Positions 48,901 through 57,261 of a stretch of DNA of 64,000 bases are shown piece by piece. The stretch's first letter is position 1. Each line of letters opens with the position of its first letter. The stretch covers positions 17,104,729 through 17,168,728 of the forward strand of contig CM049314.1 of the NCBI GenBank assembly GCA_026874595.1, written 5' to 3'. A program made the translations under genes and the position numbers. Source of the stretch: Sipunculus nudus (lineage: Eukaryota; Annelida; Sipuncula; Golfingiida; Sipunculidae). A model generated the notes under the pieces. It did not search any database and was not told the origin of the DNA. It saw only the letters and a program-made list of their open reading frames with translations.

Positions 48901-51107
48901 TCATTGATATTCGTCGGTATTAAGGCCAGTCATGGAACATATAGCCCGAAGTCAGAAATTCTTATAAGCTTAAGCGCTTTTGTTTAAATTAAGAGATAAT
49001 ATAATATTTGTATTAAACTAGCGAATCATGTTAAACAGAATGAAGAAAACTACTTGGAGGTTCATCCTAACATTATCGTGGAGAAAGATGATTTTAACAG
49101 ATAGTGCCTATGGTGCATAACTTAAATCTTAATCCTAATTGGTACAAGGGATGTACTAGATAGAACGGATGCAAAGTATAAATTGTAGGGTAAACTTACC
49201 GCTGATCTGGTGACCTCAGAAAAAATGATCGCTTAAAAGATCAAGACGGGAAAGTAACGAAATCCATACTCAAATTCATTGTAGGTTAAAAGAGTTTAGG
49301 AAATTGTGACCTGTTAGGAGTTTGTACAAGAGTTGTGTTTCCATATACAAAATTACGAATGAAACATATTTGTGAATCATATATAATCAAACATGTGTTT
49401 GTGAATGTGTTTGTATAAGTATTGGAAATGAATTAACATATACCAATAATCATGACGTTTTACTCTCGTATTTTAATAGATATTTAAAGATGGTTATAGG
49501 CTGGGGTTCCACCAGTCGAGTGTCGTCAGTCGCGTTAAACCCTGTAGGAGCGCCACTGGTGTGGGATCTATTGATGACAAACTCTACCAATTGGCCAAGC
49601 AGGTAAATAAAATACGTAGTCATCTCTGTCTTAGTCCTCCCCATCACTTACATTGAAACATCGCGGTCACCTTTAACAGATAACGGAAACACTTTTATCA
49701 TGCTACGACAAATATGCGTCTGCAAAATTTACATGCGAGTTTGCCTGTACATATTACGGATACTCGCGTGTATGTTATCATTGAAACTCGATACAAGGTA
49801 CCTTACAGGTAAGAGAGCATATTTCTATTTAGAGTCCATACAGATCTTAACGGAGTCGGTCGGACTTTCGCGGAGTTGAATTTGCAAAACGCACGATCGT
49901 TTATGAGGGTATCTCACATAGATTTTATCTCGAGTGTCCATCAAGGTTATTTTCACAAACCAAAATGAAGAATTTTTTATCATAATTGTTTGCTTTTAAG
50001 ATCTGTTACTTTGGATTGGACTCAATTTATGTACGGCAGCCGAGCTATTTTTTTTTATAATACAAAGAACGTGATGTTTTACAGGCTCAGCAAGTCGACC
50101 ATTCTCAGAACGCTCACGAGAACATACAGCACGGAGCAGGACCTCCAAAAGGTAGGTCTGACGTCATAATAGCCAAATTGAGAACCGCCCTGCAAGTCCA
50201 CGTCATGCTTTATAACCGTATCTCCGCATACAGTGAGCAGGCAGACCGCAGGCAGAAATCTCCCATACATGCAGAACAATATACGAATATATTGGGTTAT
50301 ATAACGGAATATTTCACACACATGGTAGGTGTCGTTGGAGAGATAAGAAACTTATTAAAAGGTCTAGTGGGTTTATTTGAAGTGACACGATACTTGTAAG
50401 GAATGAGGCGTTGTCAAAAATGACGAAAATATTTGCATCCTCATTGGGCCTTATAATGCGATCCTTAGAGTTAGATGTGCAGGCACTCTGGCAAGCCAGT
50501 GATCTGGCCATAATGTCAGACGGCCGATCTGGCGCTAATATATTAAGTGACCTTTGATTTCAAGCCATGATGCAAAGATTACTTTGACTTGAAAAATTCA
50601 TGCGTCACCAAGGTGATCAATGTACTTCTTTTTAAAACCTTACTTTCTGAATGTTTTTTTCGCTGTCATCTTGTACGGGGAGAGTAGCACCTGGTGGCAT
50701 CAGCCGGAATTATTAGAAATTATGAAGTCTGCTATTCTACAGTTTTGTCACTTTTAAAGTCGCTATTGAAATACAGTGCAATGTAGGTTCGTTTTCAAGG
50801 GTTTTCTTTATTTATTTTAGTTTATTACACATTTCAATAAATAATGTTTTAATCTATATCTTTATTCCACTTATTTCAGTTTGAGGCGTTTGTAAGTAAG
50901 TACCCGGATGACAAGATGGAGTCCACGTACCGGTCCATCCGTTCTTTTATCAAGAAAGACATGAGATGGCTGGAGAAGAACGAGAAACCAATGAGGGCCT
51001 GGCTGAACGCAGCCAATCAGAGGACGGGACTGCAGCCGGCAGCCATGGAAACGTATGATGACACATATATGTTCGCAGCAGACCAGGACGATATATTTGC
51101 ATTTTAG
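27699..51107 (+). CDS. Gene B: complete M1 zinc aminopeptidase (aminopeptidase N-like), type II membrane protein
   Basis: Twenty-one exons: 27699-27933, 29650-30109, 32100-32255, 32807-32924, 33863-33983, 35975-36129, 37636-37749, 38276-38410, 39250-39315, 39597-39662, 39978-40171, 40681-40772, 41198-41319, 42592-42647, 43641-43788, 44364-44446, 48393-48503, 48695-48871, 49480-49602, 50085-50151 and 50880-51107. They sum to 3027 nt, one open frame of 1008 residues, close to the usual ~970 of animal aminopeptidase N. Seen: cytoplasmic tail 1-16, TM about 18-44, Cys/Pro-rich stalk to about 105, M1 N-terminal domain with [17 protein letters not shown] 374-378, HEISH 410-414, Glu433 (correct 18-residue spacing), Tyr496 in SVTYRKG, then the helical C-terminal domain. 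These are the full catalytic set, so an active zinc ectopeptidase is expected; substrate preference is not deducible. A duplicated exon 1 lies 2444 bp upstream. Confidence 0.95.
27934..28534 (+). repeat. Donor-derived minisatellite after gene B exon 1 (proximal copy)
   Basis: The 2444-bp-shifted twin of the 25490-26090 array. The true donor is at 27934, with secondary donors at 27980 (GTAAGT) and 28024 (GTGAGT). Using the 27980 donor adds 46 nt that are open but put exon 2 out of frame. Confidence 0.85.
29650..30109 (+). CDS. Gene B exon 2: stalk and start of M1 N-terminal domain
   Basis: At 460 nt this is the longest coding exon. It opens with the Cys/Pro-rich stalk, then [16 protein letters not shown], the usual opening of the M1 beta domain, and continues to [15 protein letters not shown]. 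The donor GTGAGA is at 30110, phase 2. No equivalent was seen for gene A (off window) or for fragment C. Confidence 0.9.
30110..32099 (+). other. Gene B intron 2, no feature seen
   Basis: A 2-kb AT-rich intron. A ~100-codon - strand open frame at 30749-31054 has no recognisable family features. Confidence 0.4.
33000..33334. mobile_element. Harbinger-like MITE, copy 1
   Basis: 335 bp, with ends GGCCAAAAAAATTAATGGTA and the near reverse complement (..CCATACCTTTTTTTATTTTGGCC), flanked by TAA on both sides (32997-32999 and 33335-33337). A 3-bp TAA duplication fits PIF/Harbinger. Non-coding, in gene B intron 4. Confidence 0.8.
33525..33828. mobile_element. Harbinger-like MITE, copy 2 (inverted)
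   Basis: 304 bp, of the same family as 33000-33334 but in the opposite orientation, again with GGCC ends and TAA on both sides (33522-33524 and 33829-33831). Its interior shares GCGGGCGGGCG, the AAGCATGAAAATAACA motif and the TTTCTTCTTGAAAGATAAAA region with copy 1. Confidence 0.8.
34230..34990. repeat. Dispersed element with a 238-bp inverted repeat
   Basis: 34447-34684 is a long imperfect palindrome: GTTGTCAGAAATGAAGAAAA on the left is matched by the reverse complement of TTTTCGTCATTTTTGACAAC on the right, with CACTCTGGCA..CCAGTAATCTGG inside. Adjoining sequence to about 34960 recurs inverted at 50152-50560. Located in gene B intron 5. Confidence 0.75.
35100..35530. repeat. Degenerate GGACTTGGACTCGGAC-type repeat
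   Basis: Short GACTCGGA/GACTTGGA-like words recur at 35110-35180 and 35395-35495 in gene B intron 5, ending in a poly-C run. Low-complexity; no gene. Confidence 0.5.
35975..36129 (+). CDS. Gene B exon 6: GGMEN and HEISH catalytic exon
   Basis: The exon starts with AC completing Asp, then [16 protein letters not shown], and ends in SHEISHT at donor GTAAGG (36130). GGMEN is the exopeptidase motif (residues 374-378); His410, Glu411 and His414 form the zinc/catalytic core. The last ~10 nt of the exon and the donor are the seed of a ~31-copy, 30-nt repeat that follows directly. Confidence 0.93.
36121..37050 (+). repeat. Donor-derived 30-nt minisatellite after gene B exon 6
   Basis: About 31 units of ATATCACACACGGTAAGACTGGTCTATCAA. 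The unit is the last ~10 nt of exon 6 (ATATCACACACG) plus the donor GTAAGA and following intron. The 30-nt register holds from the true donor (36130) to about 36880. The exon frame remains open to a TAA near 36325, so donors at 36190 and 36310 would add 20 or 60 residues in frame after HEISHT. Confidence 0.9.
37195..37330. repeat. Dispersed repeat, partner of 15830-15995
   Basis: Diverged same-orientation copy of the element in gene A intron 19, here in gene B intron 6. Confidence 0.6.
37636..38410 (+). CDS. Gene B exons 7 and 8: third zinc ligand and catalytic Tyr
   Basis: Exon 7 (37636-37749) encodes [19 protein letters not shown] with the zinc-binding Glu433 at 37687-37689. Exon 8 (38276-38410) ends in FSSVTYRK with the transition-state Tyr496 at 38402-38404. 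Their lengths (114 and 135 nt) are identical to those in gene A. Confidence 0.92.
41765..42490. repeat. Dispersed repeat in gene B intron 13
   Basis: CCTCCCTTCAGGGGAGACATG is a small hairpin at the left end. AATTCTTGTGAACGCAATAAC and a run of 'ACTTTTGAAG..TTGCA' motifs follow, ending in a poly-G run near 42475-42487. Similar wording at 23680-23730 suggests a multicopy element. Confidence 0.5.
43373..43600. mobile_element. 228-bp MITE with internal hairpin, 40 nt before gene B exon 15
   Basis: The ends AACCCACCAAGGCCGACA and the reverse complement of TGTCGGCCTTTGTGGGTT form TIRs. 43499-43540 is an almost perfect hairpin (CGCAAACCGACAC / GTGTCGGTTTGC). No coding capacity. The element ends 40 nt upstream of the exon 15 start, so it lies over the branch-point/acceptor region. 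Confidence 0.75.
44570..48190. repeat. Long repeat array filling gene B intron 16
   Basis: About seven ~330-bp units carrying GACCTAGAATCTTCATTCTT, TTAGGTCTCTGTTACCCATA and CTGCAGACTGGTGGCGCCAC, from a left end rich in GTCCGTCCGTCTGTCTG (44580-44615). A TIR element (46941-47965) is nested inside. Colinear with 51540-54596. Confidence 0.85.
46941..47965. mobile_element. 1025-bp TIR element nested in the intron 16 array
   Basis: The ends are TGTATCCGCCAAAAT and ATTTTGGCGGATACA. The left end also forms a hairpin with GTTTTGCGGATAC at about 46960-46973. The interior has about three ~285-bp units with CATCCAAGCTCATATCTCGG and GTGGCGCCACCT. Non-coding. Confidence 0.75.
48237..48372. repeat. (TA)n-rich microsatellite
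   Basis: TA runs separated by GGACATAT and CACACACACA, ending about 20 nt before gene B exon 17 (48393). Confidence 0.85.
50152..50560. repeat. Inverted copy of the 34447-34960 element, starting at the exon 20 donor
   Basis: Reverse-complement match to 34560-34960 (ATGTATGGGAGATTTCTGCC etc.), with only half of the long palindrome retained. It abuts the exon 20 donor GTAGGT at 50152. Confidence 0.75.
50880..51107 (+). CDS. Gene B terminal exon (exon 21)
   Basis: Acceptor TTATTTCAG, then [11 protein letters not shown] through [14 protein letters not shown] to an acidic, Phe-ended tail (DQDDIFAF) and TAG at 51105-51107. No GPI-type hydrophobic end. The nearest poly(A)-like hexamer is ATTAAA at 51142-51147. 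Confidence 0.92.
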   Translation, partial: FEAFVSKYPDDKMESTYRSIRSFIKKDMRWLEKNEKPMRAWLNAANQRTGLQPAAMETYDDTYMFAADQDDIFAF

Positions 51108-51141
51108 ATAAGACCATTGATAAAACTTTAGGAAAACTTAT

Positions 51142-51147
51142 CATTAA
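51142..51147 (+). promoter_or_regulatory. Candidate poly(A) signal of gene B (ATTAAA)
   Basis: ATTAAA lies 35 nt after the stop. No AATAAA was noticed close downstream. Weak call. Confidence 0.3.
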
Positions 51148-51539
51148 AAATGTAAGGCCACTGATAAAACTCTTTTTGTATATATTGCGTTGGAATTATA
51201 CCAAGTAGTGGAGATTGATTGAAACAGCGGAGCACATCACCGCTTTAGGCCACGGTCTCAGTGCAAGACCGTGACACCTTAGATCCTTATAAAATTTAAA
51301 AACTTCATTTTATAACGTTCAAGTCCTTTGTTTTCGTCCTCACTAAATTAAAAATGCCCCAACAAGCTAAAAATCTTTGTGTGCGTTAATATTTTTCAAT
51401 TAAGGTATTCAATATTTAACATGTTGATACCTTTCTTGAAATGTGGAACAGATGGGGTTTGTACCCCGCCTATCACGGAAGTAGCTGCACGTAAGGTTTT
51501 GATTACCATAAACACAGATCACACTAATTTCAGGTTTCC

Positions 51540-54500
51540 ATGGAGACATTTCATGGGTCCATAAAAAGTCTGCATGGAAACCTGAAATAAGGTCTCTGTT
51601 ACCCATATCCTTTGAGCTATGGGAGGCTCCCAATAACCCCCCAGAATAATGGAAAATTTGATAAAAACAAACTGCAACATCTCAATAACTACAACACATG
51701 ATTTTTAGCATACATATTGATCAAGAGGTGTTTCATCAGTACCTGCAGACTGGTGGTGCCACCTGTATTTTTTCAAATTTTCACAATTTTTTTTTTTTCT
51801 CTATTTTCGAGACCTTTCAGGATGTAGTTATCTGTCAACAGGGTACAAAATCGTAAGGACTGGACCTAGAATCTTCATTGTTGACACACAGGGAGACCCA
51901 TGATAAGTCTCCATGGACACCTGAAATTAGGTCTCTGTTACCCATATCCTTTGAGCTATGGCACTCCAAAGTACAGCTCAGAATAATGGAAAATTTGATA
52001 CAAAAGCTGAAGTATCTGAACAACTAATGCAGAGATCACCATTATTGATTTCATGGATATTGATCATGGAGTGTTTCATCTGTTTCTGCAGACTGGTGGC
52101 ACCACCTGTATTTGTTCAGGTTTTTTTACGAATTTTTTCTCTATTTTTGAGACCTTTAAAGTTATGAACATCTGTTAACAGGGCACAAATCATTAAAACT
52201 GGACCTAGAATCTTCATTCTTGACACACAGGGAGACCCATGAAAAGTCTCCATGGAAACCTGAAATTAGGTCTCTGTTACCCATATTCTTTAAGCTATAT
52301 GGCTCCAAATTACCCCCCAGAATAATGGAAAATTTGATACAAAAACTGCAGTATCTCAATAACTACAACACTGATGGTCATGATTTTCGGCATACATATT
52401 GATCATGACCTGTTCCATCAGTTTCTGCAGACTGGGTGCGCCACCTCTATTTTTTCAAATTTTTACGATTTTTTTCTCTTTTTTTTGATACCTTTAAAGA
52501 TGTGGTTATCTGTCAACAGGTTACAAATCGCAACAACTGGACCTAGAATCTTCATTCTTGTCATGCAAGAAGGCCCATGAAAAGTGCCTGTGGAAACTTA
52601 AAATTAGGTCTCTGTTACCCATATCCTTCAAGCTATAGGACTCCGAAGTATCCCTCAGAATAATGGACAATTTGATACAAAAGCTGAAGTATCTGAACAA
52701 CTAATGGGGAGATCACCATGATTCTTTGCATGGATATTGATGTTTGCAAGTGTTTTTATTAGTTTCTGCAGACTGGTGGAGCCACCTGTATTTTTGTACC
52801 CGCCAAAACGAAGTTTTGTGGATACTATGTTTTTGACCGGGTTCCTCCGCCGTTGCCGCGTTCGTTTCCAGAGAGCTCCTCTGGGACTTGATTTTATCAG
52901 CTTTCCAAGCTCATATCTCGGGAACCGTTTGACTGATCAGGAAATATAATTTATACTAATGTAGCCCTTGGATAGCTCTATAACATACACAAAAAATGGT
53001 GGCGCCACCTGTAACCATGTTTGCACAGTGTCCATCTGTTCATCTGCCTTTGGTTAAAATCACTCATATCTCTGCAGTGAATTGACTAATTCACCTGAAA
53101 TTCGGCATGCGTATACATCCTGGATAGCTTTCTTGATTTTATGACAGGTGGCGCCACCTACATTCTCATTCACGCTGATGACATCCAAGCTCATATTTCG
53201 GGAACCGTTTGACCGATCGGGCCAAAATTTTGCATGTATATAGATCTAACATAGCTCTTTATCATACGCTAAACTGGTGGCGCCACCTGCAACCATTTTT
53301 GCACAGCGTCTGTCTGTTTGTCTGCCGTGCAATAATGTCACTCATATCTCGGCAGTGGTTTGACATATCTGCCTAAAATTTTGCAGTTTTATACATCCTG
53401 GATAGCTTTCTTGATTTAATGACAGGTGGCACCACCTACATTCACGTTCACGCTGATGACATCCAAGCTCATATCTCGGAAACCGTTTGACCGATCGGGC
53501 CAAAATTTTGCATGTGTATAGATCTAACATAGCTCTTTATCATACACAAAACTGGTGGCACCACCTGCAACCATTTTTGCACAACGTCTGTCTGTTTGTC
53601 TGCCGTGCAATAAAGTCACTCACATCTTGGCAGTGGTTTGACATATCTGCCTAAAATTTTGCAGTTTTATACATCCTGGATAGCTTTCTTGATTTTATGA
53701 CAGGTGGCGCCACCTTTATTCTAGTTTATGCTGCAGACATCCAAGCTCATATCTCGGGAACCGTTTGAACGATTGGGCCAAAATTTTGCATGTGTATAGA
53801 TCTCACATAGGTCTTTATCATACACAAAACTGGAGGGGCCACCTGCAACCATTTTTGCACATTTTGCACAGCGTCTGTCTGTTGGTCTGCCGTAGCCTAA
53901 AATCACTCATTTCTCTGTAGTGGTTTGACATAACTGCCTAAAATTTTGCAGGTTTATACATCCTGGATAGCTTTCTTGATTTTATGACAGGTGGCGCCAC
54001 CTACATTCTAGTTAACGCTGCACACATCCAAGCTAATATCTCAGGAACCATTGGACCGATTGGGCCAAAATTGTGCTTGTGTTTAGATCTCACATAGGTC
54101 TTTATCATACACAAAACTGCAACCATTTTTGCACAGCGTCTGTCTGTTTGTCTGCCGTGGGCTAAAATCACTCATATCCATGTAGTGGTTTGACTTTTCT
54201 GCCTAAAATTTTGCATATGTATACAACTTGGACAGCTTTCTGGATTTGTGGTAGGTTGCACAACCTACATACACATTTAGGCTGCAGACATCCATGCTAA
54301 TATGCAACATACCTCACTCTATTTCCCCTTGCCACTCAATCCATGCCTCACTTCACTCTGATTTTGGCAGATACACGTAGTCACTTGTCGGCTACCCGTA
54401 TTCTAGTTTTTAAAGTTTACACATTTTTTCTCTATTTTTCAGATATATAAATACAGACTAAATCTTGGCCTGTTGGTTAATCTGTTTGATGCTTCAGTTG

Positions 54501-54596
54501 AATGGGTATCTACCATTCTGATAATAAAATTTCCTTTTGTGAATCTCTTCCCAGTCAGCTGAGCGTCATGACCCATGGGTCACCTGTTTATCAAAT
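51540..54596. repeat. Second copy of the long repeat array, downstream of gene B
   Basis: Unit-by-unit colinear with 45600-48190, including the same right edge (TGGGTCACCTGTTTAT). Nested inside is another copy of the TIR element, 52795-54375 (TGTACCCGCCAAAAC to ATTTTGGCAGATACA). That copy is about 556 bp longer because it has roughly two more ~280-bp internal units. Confidence 0.85.
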
Positions 54597-55165
54597 GTTT
54601 TCATTATTCTGGGGTAATTGGGATCCCCACAGCTCAAAGGATATGGGTAACAGAGACCTTATTTCTGGTTTCCATGGAGACTTTTCATAGGTCTCTCCCT
54701 GTGTAAAGAATGAAGATTCTCGGTCCAGTCTCTACGATTTATGCCCTGTTAACAGATGTTCATATTTTTAAAGGTCTCAAAAATAGAGAATATAATTCGT
54801 AAAAAATTGAAAAATAAAGGTGGCGCCTACAGTCTGCAGAAAGTGATGGAACATCACATGATCAATATCTACGCCAAAAATCATGACCATCAGTGATGTA
54901 GTTAATGAGATTTTGAAGTTTTTGTATGAATTTTTTTACTATTCTGGGGGGTACTATCAAAGGATATGGGTAACAGAGACCTCATTTCTGGTTTCCAAGG
55001 AGATTTTTCATGGACCTCTCAGAATGTCAAGTTACAAGTTTCTAGGTCCAGAGATTACGATTTGCGCCGGATTTGGTAAACGGACGGACAGACGGACGGA
55101 CAGACAGACGGACGAAGGACAAAGGGTGATCGCTATAGCTCAGATGACTTACAGTCAGCTGAGCT
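54597..55165. repeat. Inverted units of the same array family with a GGACGGACAGACGG terminus
   Basis: From TATTCTGGGGTAATTGGGAT onward the ~330-bp family runs in reverse orientation, ending in GACGGACAGACAGACGGACG and GGTGATCGCTATAGCTCAGA. This mirrors the left end at 44560-44620. The array family thus has a defined end, and this locus is a head-to-tail/inverted composite. Confidence 0.75.
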
Positions 55166-56453
55166 AAAAAAACTATTCATTCCCCTAGACATTTCACGCT
55201 GCCTAGTGTTCATCACGCATACGTGATCTGTTTATATTAGGTTCCGTAACAAATGTAGGTGATCTGTACAGGTTCATCCAGCTTTCCTAAAGCCCGATCA
55301 GGACAACAAATAGCACGCTAATCAATCCAGCAGAAACTAATCCTGACAAATCTGGCATTTTGCATATATGTCATCTTTAAAGACTCTTTAACTTCAGAGA
55401 TGCTGAAACTCGTACCTTCATCCCTTGACTCAATGAATTCACGTCACATTGACCTTATTTTGAATTTCCAGGAGATATTAGGACCTGTCAGCGATTTAAG
55501 TTTTAATTTGGTTTTCCGTAGGGATAAGAATTGTCGCCTTCTAAAGTTTCAACCCATGACTGTAATATTCCATCCTAAAAAAAGTAGAAATGAAAATGCG
55601 TAAACAGAGAAAGATCGAAGGATGGGCAATCAGTATGCTGTAGCAGTTCTTTAATACCAATTGGCTTTCCATATTCATGGCAATTGATCCAACTCGTCAC
55701 TGAAATTGTTACAGATGTCTGGTTTATTGTGAGCTGTTGACATATCGCTTTTATTGTGCGCTGTTGACATTCTGATTCGCGTTTGACTTAAACCCTATGC
55801 GTTGCTATGCTACAGCGTTCTTGTTCTAGCTGGCCGGGTGCGGCCCACGTGTCAACACAGCGGTCATGCTAGTCGGGGGCTTTCTCGCCTGGCCGAGCCG
55901 GGCCGGCCCACGTGTGAATCCTGACATGTAGAAACACAGCGTTCTTTGTTCTAGAGGTTTCCTGTAACGTGTGTACTGTGTTTCATGTTAGGTTTCTTTA
56001 GATTGCTGGAGGAATGAAAAGTTCTCGGCTTTAGGTGAAAAGTTTAAAATAAGGGGCTGTGTTTAACAACACAGAGGAATAGAGATATATTCCAGCGGAC
56101 ACAGAAGAATGTAAGTCAGTTTGTGGATCTTTTCCTATAATTGAGGCAGTTATAGTTTTCTTCGAATTTGTAACGGATTTTAATTAGTCTTCAGTTTGCC
56201 TTTGGGATCACTATCAGAACTTCATTTTTGGATTACAATGGATTGATTTTGTGAATGAACTGGACTGTTATTCTCTGAGAAGATTTAGGTGAACTGTTCA
56301 TCGTGGTTGTACGTTATAAAGGACTTGGTGTCGCTGTGACAGTTTTGGTATCCAGGTACTGTACACTATATTTATATACTTGTATTGATTTACTGTTGTT
56401 ATACTGTGTAATTGTATTAATTTATGTGTACTTTAATGTTAGGATTGTTTTAA
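55166..56453. other. Intergenic, no gene recognised
   Basis: 55800-55960 is GC-rich with repeated GGCCCACGTGT and CACAGCG(T/G)TC motifs. No convincing exon was seen. Confidence 0.4.
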
Positions 56454-56790
56454 GAATAAATTATAATTATTTTTTAACAAAAAAAAAACACTTGATTCTT
56501 TATTCATTCCAATAGACATATCATATTTGGTCTGTCTAAAAAGTAACAAGCGTTAAGTATCAGTAGTTCGTCTGTATGTTAAAGAAACAAGCGTCAAATA
56601 TCAGTAGTTCGTCTGTATGTTAAAGTAACAAGCGTCAAATATCAGTAGTTCTTCTGTCTGTAAAAGCAAAAACGTCAAATATCAGTAGTTCGTCTGTCTG
56701 CAAAAGAAAAAAAGCGTCAAGTATCAGTATTCGGTCTGTCTACAAATGTTACAAGATTCAAGTATCAGTAGTCCGTCTGTTTGTTATGGC
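56454..56790. repeat. A-tail-like tract followed by ~45-bp tandem repeats
   Basis: AATAAATTATAATT, then a run of A near 56480-56489, looks like a poly(A) signal plus tail of a retroposed transcript. Six or so units of CAAGCGTCAAATATCAGTAG and TTCGTCTGTATGTTAAAG follow at 56540-56790. Confidence 0.6.
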
Positions 56791-57077
56791 ATAACTTGCA
56801 GAATGGCCAGAATGCTGGACCTCCACATTAACAATTTCCCTGACTGAAACGTTTATTTGACCCAATTCTTGTAAGCATTTAACTAATAGCTGAATGAGGC
56901 TCATCTTTATATGCTATAGTATTTGTACTCGCATCCACATAAATTTGTAATTTACTGTATTTTAGCTTTAAGCTAATTAAAAAGTGTCCCAAACTTCCTA
57001 CTATAGTGTCCTTTTTTAAGTGTCTTTTTTGTATATATAAACAATAATATATAAATACAAACATTTATATACACAGG

Positions 57078-57078
57078 T

Positions 57079-57126
<48 letters not shown>
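57078..57126. repeat. (TA)n microsatellite beside fragment C exon 7
   Basis: A TA run ending 22 nt from the fragment C exon at 57148, on its donor side. Confidence 0.9.
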
Positions 57127-57132
<6 letters not shown>

Positions 57133-57147
57133 TAAACATTAACATAC

Positions 57148-57261
57148 CATGATCCATGCCGGCTGAACAGATTCTGACCCGAACACTTCAAAGTATGACG
57201 CCATTGCCTCGTTCAAAAAAGTGTCGTCCCACCAGTCACACGTGACCAAGTTACCGAACCA
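57148..57261 (-). pseudogene. Fragment C: isolated exon-7-like M1 aminopeptidase exon, inverted
   Basis: On the - strand, CTGTTCCAG precedes WFGNLVTCDWWDDTFLNEA and a 114-nt open exon ends at a GTATGT donor. By hand it matches gene A exon 7 at 33 of 38 residues, and gene A matches gene B at only 22 of 38. The zinc-ligand Glu is retained and the splice sites look intact. No exon 6 (HEXXH) or exon 8 was found near it on the - strand. It is most likely a piece of a broken inverted paralogue. Confidence 0.75.

Noticed and set aside
44572-55167. Numerous 60-115-codon frames such as [15 protein letters not shown]
   Set aside because: The same peptides recur because the ~330-bp repeat units recur, and strands and frames vary. 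There is no sign of a protein-coding element.
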